Positions 45,204-54,148 of a DNA stretch of 64,000 bases are shown in pieces. The notes beneath the pieces were generated by a model, which saw only the letters and a list, made by a program, of their open reading frames with translations, was not told the origin of the DNA and did no database searches. The stretch is from Nocardia goodfellowii. Lineage in GTDB: Bacteria > Actinomycetota > Actinomycetes > Mycobacteriales > Mycobacteriaceae. The stretch's first letter is position 1. The number at the start of each line of letters is the position of its first letter. The DNA lies in contig NZ_JAGGMR010000001.1 of the NCBI RefSeq assembly GCF_017875645.1, positions 4,774,001-4,838,000 on the forward strand. Reading direction: 5' to 3'. The position numbers were made by a program, and so were the translations under genes.

Positions 45204-45254
45204 ATGTCTAGAGTAGTCGGCAACGCCGGAACGGCCGGATGCTATGCGCGCTGA
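45204..45254 (+). CDS. possible 16-residue leader peptide before the LuxR-type gene
   Basis: AAGGAAT at 45194-45200 is the best ribosome site in this gap, and it precedes an ATG at 45204 that reads MSRVVGNAGTAGCYAR and stops at 45254. The regulator ATG at 45244 lies inside this frame in another phase and has no ribosome site of its own. Translation of the regulator may therefore be coupled to this short frame. Alternatively a one-base error hides a longer regulator N-terminus. Confidence 0.4.
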   Translation: MSRVVGNAGTAGCYAR

Positions 45255-45699
45255 ACCATCGGAACCTTCGACATCGTTCGATCCGAGGGGTGCCTTCGGT
45301 GGTGGGGAGTCGGCTGCTGAGCAGATCGACCGGGCCATGAAGATGATGCTTGCTATCTGTCATCAGCAACTCCTCGCGATGGACTTGCTGGTGCAAGCTC
45401 GCAACTCGATATGCCCTGACACCGCGGCGGAAGTCGGCGTCGACGGCGACAATTTCGAACCGGCCCATCGCCTTACACCGCGGGAAAAGCAGATCTTGCG
45501 GTTGATCGGTGAAGGGCGTTCCAACCGCCGTATCGCACGCCAGCTCGGTATCGCCGAGAAGACCGTACGCAACCACGTGCATTTCATATTCCGAAAGATC
45601 GACGTGTCTTCTCGAGCGGAGGCCGCGGTGCTGGCATTGCAGGGCGGCTGGCTGCTCGATGAAACGGCAGGACCGGGCGACGTACCGGCGAACGAATGA
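45244..45699 (+). CDS. LuxR-type helix-turn-helix regulator without receiver domain
   Basis: A 151-residue protein. Residues 77-130 form the GerE/LuxR DNA-binding domain (LTPREKQILRLIGEGRSN, then AEKTVRNHVHFIFRKI). The N-terminal 75 residues contain a helical stretch (IDRAMKMMLAICHQQLLAMD) that may dimerise; no receiver or autoinducer-binding domain is present. It stands alone between the terpene synthase and the minus-strand lipid operon and is a candidate local regulator of either. Confidence 0.82.
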   Translation: MRAEPSEPSTSFDPRGAFGGGESAAEQIDRAMKMMLAICHQQLLAMDLLVQARNSICPDTAAEVGVDGDNFEPAHRLTPREKQILRLIGEGRSNRRIARQLGIAEKTVRNHVHFIFRKIDVSSRAEAAVLALQGGWLLDETAGPGDVPANE

Positions 45700-45714
45700 G
45701 TAGACGATCGCAGG

Positions 45715-47301
45715 CTACGGCTGGGCCACTGTTCGCCCGCGGATGAAATCTGCCGCCCGCTCCGCGATCATGACGGCGGGTGCGTGGGTGTGGCCTCTCG
45801 GAATAGTGGGGATGACCGATGCGTCGGCCACGCGGAGGCCGTCGACGCCACGTACCTGGAGCTCCGGATCCACGACTGAATCGGGGTCGGCCCCCATCCG
45901 GCAGGTGCCAACCGGGTGATAGGCGGTCTCCGCGTGTCGGCGAATCATGTCGGTCAACTCGGCGTCGCCGACTGCACCAGGCCATGGAGCCATCGGCCCG
46001 GCGATGTACGGCCGCAGCGCCGCGGCTCCGACGACACGCTCGGCCAAACGGACGCCGGCGCGCAACACGTCGAGATCGGACTCGGCGGAAAGATACCGGG
46101 GATCGATGTCGGGAGCCACAACAATATCGTTGTCCGTCAGAGTTATCCGACCACGGCTGCGCGGCTGCAACTGCTGCACCAGCATCGTGATGCCATGGCC
46201 GGCCGGCGGTGTGAAGCCGTGCCGGATCATGGCCCCCGGCACCCAGACGATCTCGCAGTCGGGAGCCGAAAGATCGTCTCGGGTGCGCACAAACCCGACG
46301 CCTTCCCCGAGGTTGGACGCCAGCGGCCCGCGACGCAGCAACTGATAGCGCGCAGCGTTCGCGAGGGTGGAGGCCGAGGCCAAGGTGACCGGTTGCGGAC
46401 AGTGGTAGAACATGGGCATGCTGAGATGGTCCTGGAGGTTTCCGCCCACCTCGGGCGCGGCGTGAACCAGCGGAATGTCCATGTCGCGCAAGTGGTCTGG
46501 ATCGCCGACTCCAGAGAGCATCAGCAATTGCGGTGATCCTATGGTGCCGGCGCTCAGGATGACTTCTTTGCCGGCGGTGATGTGCTCGATCCGGCCATGC
46601 CGGTTGGAGACTTCGACACCGATGGCTCGAGAATCGCTGAACAGCACCCGGCGCGCCTGAACATTTTTGAGAATCGTCAGATTACGTCTGCGCCAAGCTC
46701 CACCGAGATAGCCATCGGCGCTGCTCCAGCGACGACCTCGCCGTTGGTTGACGGCGACTGCGCAGAACCCGTCGTTGGCAGGAAGGTTGAGATCGGCGAG
46801 CCGCGGAAAGCCGGCTTCGGCACCCGCGTCGAGAAAGGCGGTAGTCGTCGGATTGATTACTCGCGGGTCGCAAACCCGCATCGGTCCGTCTTTCCCATAG
46901 TGGCCGGTCTCATTGCCACCTCGTCGTTGCTCGGCGCGGCGAAAGTACGGTTCGACGGCGCTGAATGTCCAGCCCGGCAGCTCCCAGCCGTCGTAGTCGT
47001 CACGATGGCAGCGTGACCATACCTGCCCGTTGAAGGCAGATGTTCCGCCGAGGACACGTCCGCGCGGCCAGTAGAGTGATCGGCCTCGAAGGTGAGTTTG
47101 CGGGGTTGTCGAGTAGTTCCAGTCGTACGGAGTTTTCAGCATCTTGGCGAAGCCGCTCGGCATGCGGATCAGGAGCTTCCGGTCGGTGGCACCGGCTTCC
47201 AATAGCGCGACTTCGGCCGTGCCGTCCTCCGCCAAGCGGCCGGCCAGGGCGCACCCGGCGGATCCGGCGCCGACGACTATGTAATCGAATGTTTTCGACA
47301 T
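45715..47301 (-). CDS. GMC-family flavin oxidoreductase
   Basis: A 528-residue choline-dehydrogenase-like enzyme. FAD binding is at FDYIVVGAGSAGCALAGRL and LYWPRGRVLGGTSAFNGQ. The catalytic His is in TAYHPVGTCRMG. The second active-site residue lies in IPRGHTHAPAVMIAE, where His takes the place of the more common Asn. It oxidises a primary or secondary alcohol, possibly a terpenoid or fatty alcohol. The start is the ATG at 47301; the frame is open upstream without a plausible start. It is the last gene of the five-gene minus operon. Confidence 0.87.
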   Translation of the reverse strand: MSKTFDYIVVGAGSAGCALAGRLAEDGTAEVALLEAGATDRKLLIRMPSGFAKMLKTPYDWNYSTTPQTHLRGRSLYWPRGRVLGGTSAFNGQVWSRCHRDDYDGWELPGWTFSAVEPYFRRAEQRRGGNETGHYGKDGPMRVCDPRVINPTTTAFLDAGAEAGFPRLADLNLPANDGFCAVAVNQRRGRRWSSADGYLGGAWRRRNLTILKNVQARRVLFSDSRAIGVEVSNRHGRIEHITAGKEVILSAGTIGSPQLLMLSGVGDPDHLRDMDIPLVHAAPEVGGNLQDHLSMPMFYHCPQPVTLASASTLANAARYQLLRRGPLASNLGEGVGFVRTRDDLSAPDCEIVWVPGAMIRHGFTPPAGHGITMLVQQLQPRSRGRITLTDNDIVVAPDIDPRYLSAESDLDVLRAGVRLAERVVGAAALRPYIAGPMAPWPGAVGDAELTDMIRRHAETAYHPVGTCRMGADPDSVVDPELQVRGVDGLRVADASVIPTIPRGHTHAPAVMIAERAADFIRGRTVAQP

Positions 47302-47372
47302 TTGAGACTCCAGAGATGAGTTTCGGCGGCATGGCGTGGCGGTGGCATCTTCACAACGGTGGCGCACTGCGG

Positions 47373-48704
47373 TCACATCGCACCCTGTGCGAATATCTCC
47401 TCCTGCAGATCCTCGAAGACCGCCAATCGATTGATTTGGTTCGTCCCCTCGTAGATCTGGGTTACTCGGGCGTCTCGAAAGGCCTTTTCCACCCGATTGA
47501 CATGTAGCAGGCTGTTGTTTCCCATCAGGTCCATCGCCATGTGGCATACGGCCACCGCGCGGTCGCTACAGTGAAATTTACTCATGGACGCTTCCGCCTG
47601 ATGGGGCTTGAAATCGCGCGCCTGGAACCACGCGAATCCGCGAATTGCGGTTGTCTCTGTGATCATCTGGGCCAGCTGGAGCTGAATTTGCTGGTACTCG
47701 AGCAGCTTCTTGCCCGCGAGCCGGTATCGTGCGGCAAAGGCCAGTGCCGCGTCTGTCGCCGCCTGCGCCAGGCCGACGGCAACGCCCGCGACCGGAATCC
47801 GGGAGTAGTTCAGGGTGGCGCTGACCAACGCCCAGCCGTCGCGCAGACCGCCGACGACATGCGAATCCGGCACGAAGATATCGCGATACGCCAAGCGTGC
47901 GGTGCCCGATGCTCGCTGGCCCATCTTCAGCTCCCGGCGGTCGAGTGTGAAGCCGGGCATGTCGGGGTGTAGCACGAAACCCGTTATCGATTCGGGGCCC
48001 TCACCTTCCAGCGCCGCGAATGTCACGATTGTCCGAGCCAGGTCCGCTCCACTGATGAACCGTTTCTGTCCATTCAGTTGCCAACCGCCGCGCACCCTTT
48101 TGGCAGTGGTTTGCAGCTGAGCGGACCTGGCGCCATCGGAATTCTCCAAATCTGAACCACTGCCGGGCTCGGACAGCGCCAGCGACAACAGATGCGGCTC
48201 GCCATTCTTGATGTCGCGAGCGACGGGGAGAACGAACCGACGGTACGTAGGCAGACTGCCGGAAAGCAGGAGTGGTATCGCGCCGAGGGTCGGGCAGTTG
48301 AGCACAAGTGCGAGGCCGCCGCAGGCGCGGGCGAATTCTTCGGTCTTCAAGGCTTGCGCCCATACCATGTAGCGCAATGCGAGGGGGTTCAGGCTCCCTA
48401 TCGGTTGCGGAAACATGTCGGTCATGAGTCCTTGCCGCCCTGCGGCTTTCACGATATGACGCAACCGCGGGTCCCATTCGCCAAGGGGTGGCGGTTCCCC
48501 CGAGTCCAAGTCCAATGCCACGGGTGCGAGCACCTGGTCGGCGAACTTTCGATAGCGCCGACGGATGCCGCGCAGGGACAGCGGCAGTTTGGCGGTATCT
48601 CGTTCCCACATGGTGGCGGGCGAATACGCGATCAGAGCGCGGCGCAGTCCCCGGGAGCGCCGCAGTACCGCGGGCCGGGCCATCGGGTGTGACGGTGCGA
48701 TCAT
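47373..48704 (-). CDS. acyl-CoA dehydrogenase, catalytic subunit type
   Basis: A 443-residue acyl-CoA dehydrogenase with the FAD-binding LALSEPGSGSD, the KRFISGA segment and the C-terminal YEGTNQINRLAVF, which carries the catalytic Glu. It overlaps the upstream acyl-CoA dehydrogenase-like gene by 4 nt. The two probably form a heterotetramer of the kind described for mycobacterial FadE/ChsE pairs, with this chain supplying the base. The substrate is an acyl-CoA, or acyl-ACP, of unknown structure. Confidence 0.87.
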   Translation of the reverse strand: MIAPSHPMARPAVLRRSRGLRRALIAYSPATMWERDTAKLPLSLRGIRRRYRKFADQVLAPVALDLDSGEPPPLGEWDPRLRHIVKAAGRQGLMTDMFPQPIGSLNPLALRYMVWAQALKTEEFARACGGLALVLNCPTLGAIPLLLSGSLPTYRRFVLPVARDIKNGEPHLLSLALSEPGSGSDLENSDGARSAQLQTTAKRVRGGWQLNGQKRFISGADLARTIVTFAALEGEGPESITGFVLHPDMPGFTLDRRELKMGQRASGTARLAYRDIFVPDSHVVGGLRDGWALVSATLNYSRIPVAGVAVGLAQAATDAALAFAARYRLAGKKLLEYQQIQLQLAQMITETTAIRGFAWFQARDFKPHQAEASMSKFHCSDRAVAVCHMAMDLMGNNSLLHVNRVEKAFRDARVTQIYEGTNQINRLAVFEDLQEEIFAQGAM

Positions 48705-49801
48705 GACAGACGCTCCGATTCGGCTACGAACAATTCCAACTCGAGTGGGGTGCCGCCGATGATCCGTAGCGCATTGGCGTCACGCACCAGCCGTTCGGCA
48801 GGGTGGTCTCGCAGGTATCCACGGCCGCCTAGTATCTGGATGGCGTGATCTGTGGCCGTACAACATGCTGGATGCAACTGCGAGCGCATGGCGCACAGTT
48901 TTATGAGGGCCGCGCGCTCGACTGCGGGTTCAGCAGTCGAGTCCAGCGTGGAATCGACGAGATGATCCCCCAATCCGCTCAGCCTGGCAGTGGCCAGGCC
49001 GGCTGTTGTGGACATCTGCGCCAGCATCTGCTGTACGGCAGGCAGGTTCTCGATCAGATCGCCGCCTTGACGTCGTCGCGCAGCCCAGCGTCGGCCGATC
49101 GCCAGTGCGTGGTCGACCAAGCCTGCCGCGATCGCGGATAGCCCGAGGCCCTCGACGTATAGGGCTTTGCTGTAGGTGGCGGTGTCTACGACTCCACCCT
49201 CGGGCGGCCGGGAACAGCGGACGGTGGTGGCGTCCAGTTCCTCGAATCCATGTGCGTGCGTATGCGTTCGCACCTGGCAGTGCTCGCGGTCGATTTGCTT
49301 CCAGGTGATGGCGGCTCCGTCGTAGGCTGCCGCGAGTAGCACGTCCCAGTCACCGTCGCCGAAAGTGATGCGCTCGCGGTCGAGATCGAAGTAGTCGGTC
49401 AGCGAGGAAACGTCGTGGCGTTGGAGCCGGCCGGCCAGCAATCGCGGCAAGGCATCACCACCGAGGCCGTAATGACCCAGTAGCGATAACGTGGACCGGG
49501 TTCCTGAATTCGGCAGATTCAATCGCGTTCTCAGCCAAGTGCAGAGCGCCTGCCGATGAATATGCAAAGCGATTCCCCCGTTGACCGCGGCCAACCGGCG
49601 TAGTGCGTCGATTGCGAACGGCGCACCGTGGGCCCACAGGTTCGTCAAACCGAGTTCTGCTGCCGCCCAGGACAATTCCTGGCGTTCCTCAGGACGCATG
49701 ACACGCTCCGGTCGGAGGACCAGGGGCGCTACCCGATGGTCGGCGAATCGTGCGATCTGCTCCGCGGACAATTCGATAGGACCACCCGATGACGAGGCCA
49801 T
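48701..49801 (-). CDS. acyl-CoA dehydrogenase-like subunit lacking the catalytic Glu
   Basis: A 366-residue protein of the acyl-CoA dehydrogenase fold, shorter and more divergent than its neighbour. The C-terminal GGRGYLRDHPAERLVRDA segment is typical. At the place of the catalytic YEGT the sequence is IIGGT, with Gly for Glu. The middle flavin-binding segment is also weak. It is therefore a likely structural or FAD-sharing partner of the overlapping 47373-48704 gene. It is directly preceded by the PHA-synthase-like gene with no gap. Confidence 0.78.
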   Translation of the reverse strand: MASSSGGPIELSAEQIARFADHRVAPLVLRPERVMRPEERQELSWAAAELGLTNLWAHGAPFAIDALRRLAAVNGGIALHIHRQALCTWLRTRLNLPNSGTRSTLSLLGHYGLGGDALPRLLAGRLQRHDVSSLTDYFDLDRERITFGDGDWDVLLAAAYDGAAITWKQIDREHCQVRTHTHAHGFEELDATTVRCSRPPEGGVVDTATYSKALYVEGLGLSAIAAGLVDHALAIGRRWAARRRQGGDLIENLPAVQQMLAQMSTTAGLATARLSGLGDHLVDSTLDSTAEPAVERAALIKLCAMRSQLHPACCTATDHAIQILGGRGYLRDHPAERLVRDANALRIIGGTPLELELFVAESERLS

Positions 49802-51460
49802 TCACTTCACCTCCATCGGGTGGCGTACGTAAGTTCCCGGTGCCGGCTCCTGGGCTGGATGATGGGCGTTGCCGATTCGTGGCGGGGATCGCAGCGGTCC
49901 GCTGCGGTCGGCGAGCCATGCCCGCCACGGCTGCCACCAGCTGCCCTTGTGTTCGGTAGCCGTGCGTAGCCATGCCTCTGAATCGTCGGTCCAGGACGCC
50001 CGCACGTTGGTCCAGTAACCGGGCGAAGCGAGGATCCCGGCCACGTGACCACCGGCGACCAAATGGAAACGCACGTCACCGCAGAGCAAGCCGATGGTTC
50101 GATAGGCCGCCTGCCACGGAATGATGTGGTCGTCGCGGGGAGCGACGATGAAGACGTCCTGCTCGATGTCTCCAGGTCGCACCAGCCGGCCGTTGAGCTC
50201 AGCGGTTCCCGCCGCGAAGGCGTTGTTCATGCATAGGTCGTGGAGGAGATAGCGCTGGGCCCGGTAGGGGACGTTGACCACGTCGCAGTTCCACGCGAGA
50301 AGTATCGAGGGTTTCGGCGGTTCGCCCAGGAGCCATCGGGTGATGACGTGATGCCACACCATGTCGTCGGTTTTGAGCAGCCGGAAGAATGCCTCGATGG
50401 CACGACCGTCGAGATAGCCCTGCCATGCCATAACGCGGTCGATAACGCCGAGGACGACCGAGTCGATCGGCATGCCGAGTACACCGGTATCGGTGACCTG
50501 CGCGATGTCGGTGAAGTCGGCAAGGCTGTTGAGCATGGTGATGCTGCGCAGGCGGGGGAGTGCGTCTGCTTGGTCGGCCAACCAGGCGGCCGTCATCAGC
50601 GCCAAGAGTCCACCCAGGCACCAACCGGCGAGGTTGATTTCGTCGACACCGGTGATGCTCCGAACCACGGGCATGGCTGCCAGGGGGCCTTCGCGCAGAT
50701 AATGCTCGAACCCCACGTCCCGCAGCGTCTTGTCCGGGTTGCGGTAGCTGATGACGAATACCGTGTGCCCCTGATCGATCAGCCACCGGATCACGCTCAG
50801 CCCGGGTGCCAGATCGGCGATGTAGTACTTGTTGACCCAGGACGAGCAAATCAGTAGCGGGACGGTGTGCACTTTCTCCGTACGTGGCTCGTACTGGATG
50901 AGTTCCATGAGGTGGTTTCGAAAAACGACTCGGCCGGGGGTGGGTGCCAGGTCGCGCCCTTTGACGAATCCCGTCGAGTCGACCACGGTTGGCAAGCCGT
51001 AGTTGTTCCCGAGGTCACCGATGAAGTTGGCAGCGCCTCGAAGCAGGCTCCGGCCGCGGGTTCGGCGGGCTTTACGTAAGGCCGCTGGGTTGCCGATCAA
51101 GAAGTTCGTGGGTGCCGTCGCCTCGACCGCAAGCCGGGCCAGGAAGCGTAATCGTTGCCGGTCGCTGCGGCTCACGGGCAACGTATCCAGCGTCTCGGCA
51201 ACGAGTTCGGCGCCGAGCAAATAGGACTGCTGCAAGAGGTGAAAGTACCGGCTGGTATTCCAGGCCGGATCACTGAAGCGCCGATCGGTAAGGGCTGGCG
51301 GCAGCGGTGTGGCGGCAGGGTCGGCCGGTCCCCGGAACATAGTGGCTGTGGAGGCGGTCAGCAGAGCTGATGCGTAGCGGTGTCCGACTCGAGCCAGGTC
51401 CCCGACAACCTGGTGGGTCGGTGTATTGCTTCGCGTTGTGTCGGACTGATATTCGAGCAT
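49802..51460 (-). CDS. poly(3-hydroxyalkanoate) synthase-like acyltransferase
   Basis: A 552-residue protein of the PhaC alpha/beta hydrolase family. The lipase-box-like nucleophile is GWCLGG with Cys281. The Asp is in APRDDHIIPW and the His in AGGHVAGI, so the catalytic triad is complete. The N-terminal FFLLQQSYLLGAE-like segment (YFHLLQQSYLLGAELVAETL) and NPDKTLRDVGFEHYL match class I/II synthases. The ATG at 51460 follows GAAGGAC. It could make polyester storage granules, or in this context transfer hydroxyacyl groups. No PhaA, PhaB or phasin gene is adjacent. Confidence 0.85.
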   Translation of the reverse strand: MLEYQSDTTRSNTPTHQVVGDLARVGHRYASALLTASTATMFRGPADPAATPLPPALTDRRFSDPAWNTSRYFHLLQQSYLLGAELVAETLDTLPVSRSDRQRLRFLARLAVEATAPTNFLIGNPAALRKARRTRGRSLLRGAANFIGDLGNNYGLPTVVDSTGFVKGRDLAPTPGRVVFRNHLMELIQYEPRTEKVHTVPLLICSSWVNKYYIADLAPGLSVIRWLIDQGHTVFVISYRNPDKTLRDVGFEHYLREGPLAAMPVVRSITGVDEINLAGWCLGGLLALMTAAWLADQADALPRLRSITMLNSLADFTDIAQVTDTGVLGMPIDSVVLGVIDRVMAWQGYLDGRAIEAFFRLLKTDDMVWHHVITRWLLGEPPKPSILLAWNCDVVNVPYRAQRYLLHDLCMNNAFAAGTAELNGRLVRPGDIEQDVFIVAPRDDHIIPWQAAYRTIGLLCGDVRFHLVAGGHVAGILASPGYWTNVRASWTDDSEAWLRTATEHKGSWWQPWRAWLADRSGPLRSPPRIGNAHHPAQEPAPGTYVRHPMEVK

Positions 51461-51473
51461 CGGATCGCGTCCT

Positions 51474-52397
51474 TCAGGTGGAGGAAGTCTCGTCGCGGAC
51501 GAAAGGCCCGAGCGCATCCATGAACTCCTCGTAGGTGTCCAAGTAGGGGACATGGCCGGCGCCGAGGACCATCGCCAGCTTTCCCTGAGGCAACCGGCGC
51601 GCCGCGGCTACCGCCTGCCAGAAGGGGAAGAGAAAGTCGGTGATTCCCCAGATGATCAATGTGGGGACGGCGATCTCTTCGAGGCGACCGAGAAGGTTCT
51701 CGCGCTGTCCGGTGGGGCCGACGCCTAACCTGTTGGCGCAGAGTGAGGTTCGCAGGAACACCCGGGATCGGGTGATGCGGGAATGTTGGAGATATATCCT
51801 CGGCGTCACTCGCCAGGGGTGACGCAATTGCAGGCCAGTGGCAAGGACGCGGAGCGGGCCGGCCCCGGGCAGCACCATGGCAGCGATCAAAGGTTCGGCC
51901 ACAGCTCTCGGGACCAGAGAAGCCACGATCGCCCATGGGTTTACCGCCCGGCCGAAGCCAGGGCAGTCGGCTACTACCATGCGGGTGATCCGCTCCGGGT
52001 GGGCCAGCGCGAGCTTGGCCACGAGCAGGCCGCCCGCGGAGTGGCCCACGGCGATGAAGGTGCGTAGACCGAGTTCGTCGGCAAACGCGCGTAGGAAAGT
52101 CACCAGTCCGTCGACGGTGAAGTCTTCGAGCGGGCTGGTATCCCCGTAGCCGGGGAGCGCCAAGGCGATCGTTCGGTGTGACGATGCGAGAGAAACCATG
52201 ACCTGCCACCAGTCTCGCGCCGTGGTGGCGTTGCCGTGTACCAGCAAGATCACCGGTCCGGAACCGGCCTCGAAATACAGGGTCGAGATTCCTTGCACCA
52301 TGACTCGCTGCTCGGCGATAGGTGCGAGCGTCACCGCATTCCCGCTGTGATCCATAGGTGTGAAATGCCCGGTGCGAACCCCGCTTACTCTGGGCAC
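51474..52397 (-). CDS. alpha/beta hydrolase
   Basis: A 307-residue hydrolase with the oxyanion segment LVHGNATTARDWW, nucleophile elbow GHSAGG, acid in WGITDFLFP and histidine in GAGHVPY. It resembles epoxide-hydrolase and carboxylesterase-like members of the fold. The ATG at 52397 is used here; an ATG at 52355 is also possible and nearer the conserved core. It heads the minus-strand lipid operon and is divergent from the PUFA-type synthase genes across only 93 bp. Confidence 0.83.
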   Translation of the reverse strand: MPRVSGVRTGHFTPMDHSGNAVTLAPIAEQRVMVQGISTLYFEAGSGPVILLVHGNATTARDWWQVMVSLASSHRTIALALPGYGDTSPLEDFTVDGLVTFLRAFADELGLRTFIAVGHSAGGLLVAKLALAHPERITRMVVADCPGFGRAVNPWAIVASLVPRAVAEPLIAAMVLPGAGPLRVLATGLQLRHPWRVTPRIYLQHSRITRSRVFLRTSLCANRLGVGPTGQRENLLGRLEEIAVPTLIIWGITDFLFPFWQAVAAARRLPQGKLAMVLGAGHVPYLDTYEEFMDALGPFVRDETSST

Positions 52398-52490
52398 ATC
52401 GTCCTAGGACATTTGGCCTGGAGTCGTCGCCGGATTCGACGGGTATTACTTAATCAACGTCCCGCCAGTGACGAACGAGGTGATGATCTG
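52398..52490. promoter_or_regulatory. compact divergent promoter with palindrome
   Basis: This 93-bp gap must drive both the minus lipid operon and the PUFA-type synthase operon. A perfect 10-bp palindrome, GTCCTAGGAC, lies at 52401-52410 immediately before the hydrolase start codon. The plus side has GAGG at 52477-52480 as ribosome site for 52491. Shared control of the two operons is likely from the geometry. Confidence 0.5.
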
Positions 52491-54119
52491 ATGTTCGCCA
52501 GTGATAGCCTCGCCCCGCCCGTGGCCGTCGAACAGCCGCTCCCGCAATCTGATTCAGGGCCGACAGTCGCGTTCGCGGGAGCCGACATCGTGCGCTTGGC
52601 TCATCGGATCCGTTGTCCGGTCAACGTATTACGCAGAATCGCTGACGGCATGATCGGTATCGGTGAGGTAACCGGCGAGCCGGCGGCTGATCACACGGTG
52701 CTGGGTACGCTGCCGGCCCTGTATCCCGAGTGGTTGGGTGACCGTTCTTTTTGTGCTGAGCACGGCGTGCGATTTCCCTATGTCGCCGGTGAAATGGCCA
52801 ACGGCATCGCCACGACCCGACAGGTTGCCGCGATGGCCGATGCGGAAATGCTCGGGTTCTTCGGTGCGGCCGGGCTGGCCCCGACCGCGGTGGAATACGC
52901 GGTGCGGGAGCTGGCGCGCCGACTACACGGTCGACGGAACTGGGGCGTCAACCTCATCCACTCCCCGAACGAGCCGAGACTCGAGGAGGAGGTCGCCACG
53001 CTGCTACTTCGAAATCGAGTGCCCCGCATATCCGCCTCGGCGTATATGGGATTGACCCCCGCCATAGTGCGCTGCGCGGCCACCGGCTTGCGGTCGGGCG
53101 CTGACGGGGCAATCTCGAGGCCCACGGCGATCTTCGCCAAAGTGTCCCGGCCGGAGGTGGCCGCCCAGTTCATGTCTCCGGCGCCGGCAGCGCTTCTGCG
53201 TCAGCTTGTCGAGGACGGACAGTTGACCGAAACCGAGGCGCAGTTGGCCGCCCAGGTGCCGATCGCGAATGACGTGACGGTGGAAGCGGATAGCGGCGGT
53301 CACACCGACAACCGCCCGCTGGTGGCGATGCTGCCGACAATCCTGCGGCTGCGTGACGAACTGGTCCGCCGGTACCGCTATACCGAACCGGTACGGGTCG
53401 GCGCGGCAGGCGGTCTGAGTACACCGGGCGCGATCGCCGCGGCCTTCGCCATGGGCGCCGGGTATGTAGTTACCGGCTCGGTGAATCAATCTTCGGTCGA
53501 GGCGGGCATTTCGGCAGACGCGAAGGCGATGCTCGCACAGGCCGATATCGCCGATGTGGTGATGGCGCCTTCGGCCGACATGTTCGAACTCGGTGTCAAT
53601 GTTCAGGTTTTGAGTCGTGGAACGGCTTTCGCCGGGCGGGCAAAACGTTTGTACGAAATATACCGAAGCAAGCCGGGTCTCGACGCGTTGAATTCGCAGG
53701 AGCGCGTGAAGCTCGAGCGCGATGTCTTGCATGCTCCCCTGGAGGAGATCTGGCAGGAAACTCGAAGATTTTGGCTGGAACGCGATCCGGAACAATTGCG
53801 GCGTGCGTCGGGCGACCCGAAGCATGAGATGGCACTGATATTTCGCTGGTACTTGGGCAAATCGAGCCAGTGGGCCATCGACGGGCACGCCGTCCGCCGC
53901 ACCGACTACCAGCTGTGGTGTGGACCCGCCATGGGCGCGTTCAACCGCTGGACTGCTGGAACCTTCCTTGCCCAACCCGAAGAACGCACCGTCGTTCAAA
54001 TCGGCTTGAACCTGCTCGAGGGAGCCGCAGTCATCAATCGTGTTCAGCAGCTACGGACCTTCGGGGTGCCGATCGCACCCAGCGGCTACGACGTGCGGCC
54101 GCGGCGGCTTGCCGCGTGA
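52491..54119 (+). CDS. pfaD: PfaD-like enoyl reductase of a PUFA-type synthase
   Basis: A 542-residue FMN-dependent TIM-barrel protein of the PfaD family, the trans-acting enoyl reductase of PUFA synthases. Diagnostic segments are NWGVNLIHSPNEPRLEEEVA, KVSRPEVAAQFMSPAP, VEADSGGHTDNRPL and the late GPAMGAFNRWTAGT. It should reduce the enoyl intermediate carried on the synthase ACP. The start is the ATG at 52491; the longer open frame overlaps the divergent hydrolase. Its stop overlaps a possible start of the next gene (TGATG). Confidence 0.9.
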   Translation: MFASDSLAPPVAVEQPLPQSDSGPTVAFAGADIVRLAHRIRCPVNVLRRIADGMIGIGEVTGEPAADHTVLGTLPALYPEWLGDRSFCAEHGVRFPYVAGEMANGIATTRQVAAMADAEMLGFFGAAGLAPTAVEYAVRELARRLHGRRNWGVNLIHSPNEPRLEEEVATLLLRNRVPRISASAYMGLTPAIVRCAATGLRSGADGAISRPTAIFAKVSRPEVAAQFMSPAPAALLRQLVEDGQLTETEAQLAAQVPIANDVTVEADSGGHTDNRPLVAMLPTILRLRDELVRRYRYTEPVRVGAAGGLSTPGAIAAAFAMGAGYVVTGSVNQSSVEAGISADAKAMLAQADIADVVMAPSADMFELGVNVQVLSRGTAFAGRAKRLYEIYRSKPGLDALNSQERVKLERDVLHAPLEEIWQETRRFWLERDPEQLRRASGDPKHEMALIFRWYLGKSSQWAIDGHAVRRTDYQLWCGPAMGAFNRWTAGTFLAQPEERTVVQIGLNLLEGAAVINRVQQLRTFGVPIAPSGYDVRPRRLAA

Positions 54120-54148
54120 TGGATCGACCGAGGCAGGGATGGACTTTC

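Larger units (their letters stand above)
44888..45243. other. AT-richer regulatory gap with two hairpins
   Basis: 356 bp between the terpene synthase and the LuxR-type gene, clearly richer in A/T than the rest of the window. A 60-codon minus frame (44954-45136) exists but has no ribosome site or recognisable domain. The region contains two perfect inverted repeats and a strong ribosome site leading into a short leader frame, all listed separately. Confidence 0.55.
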
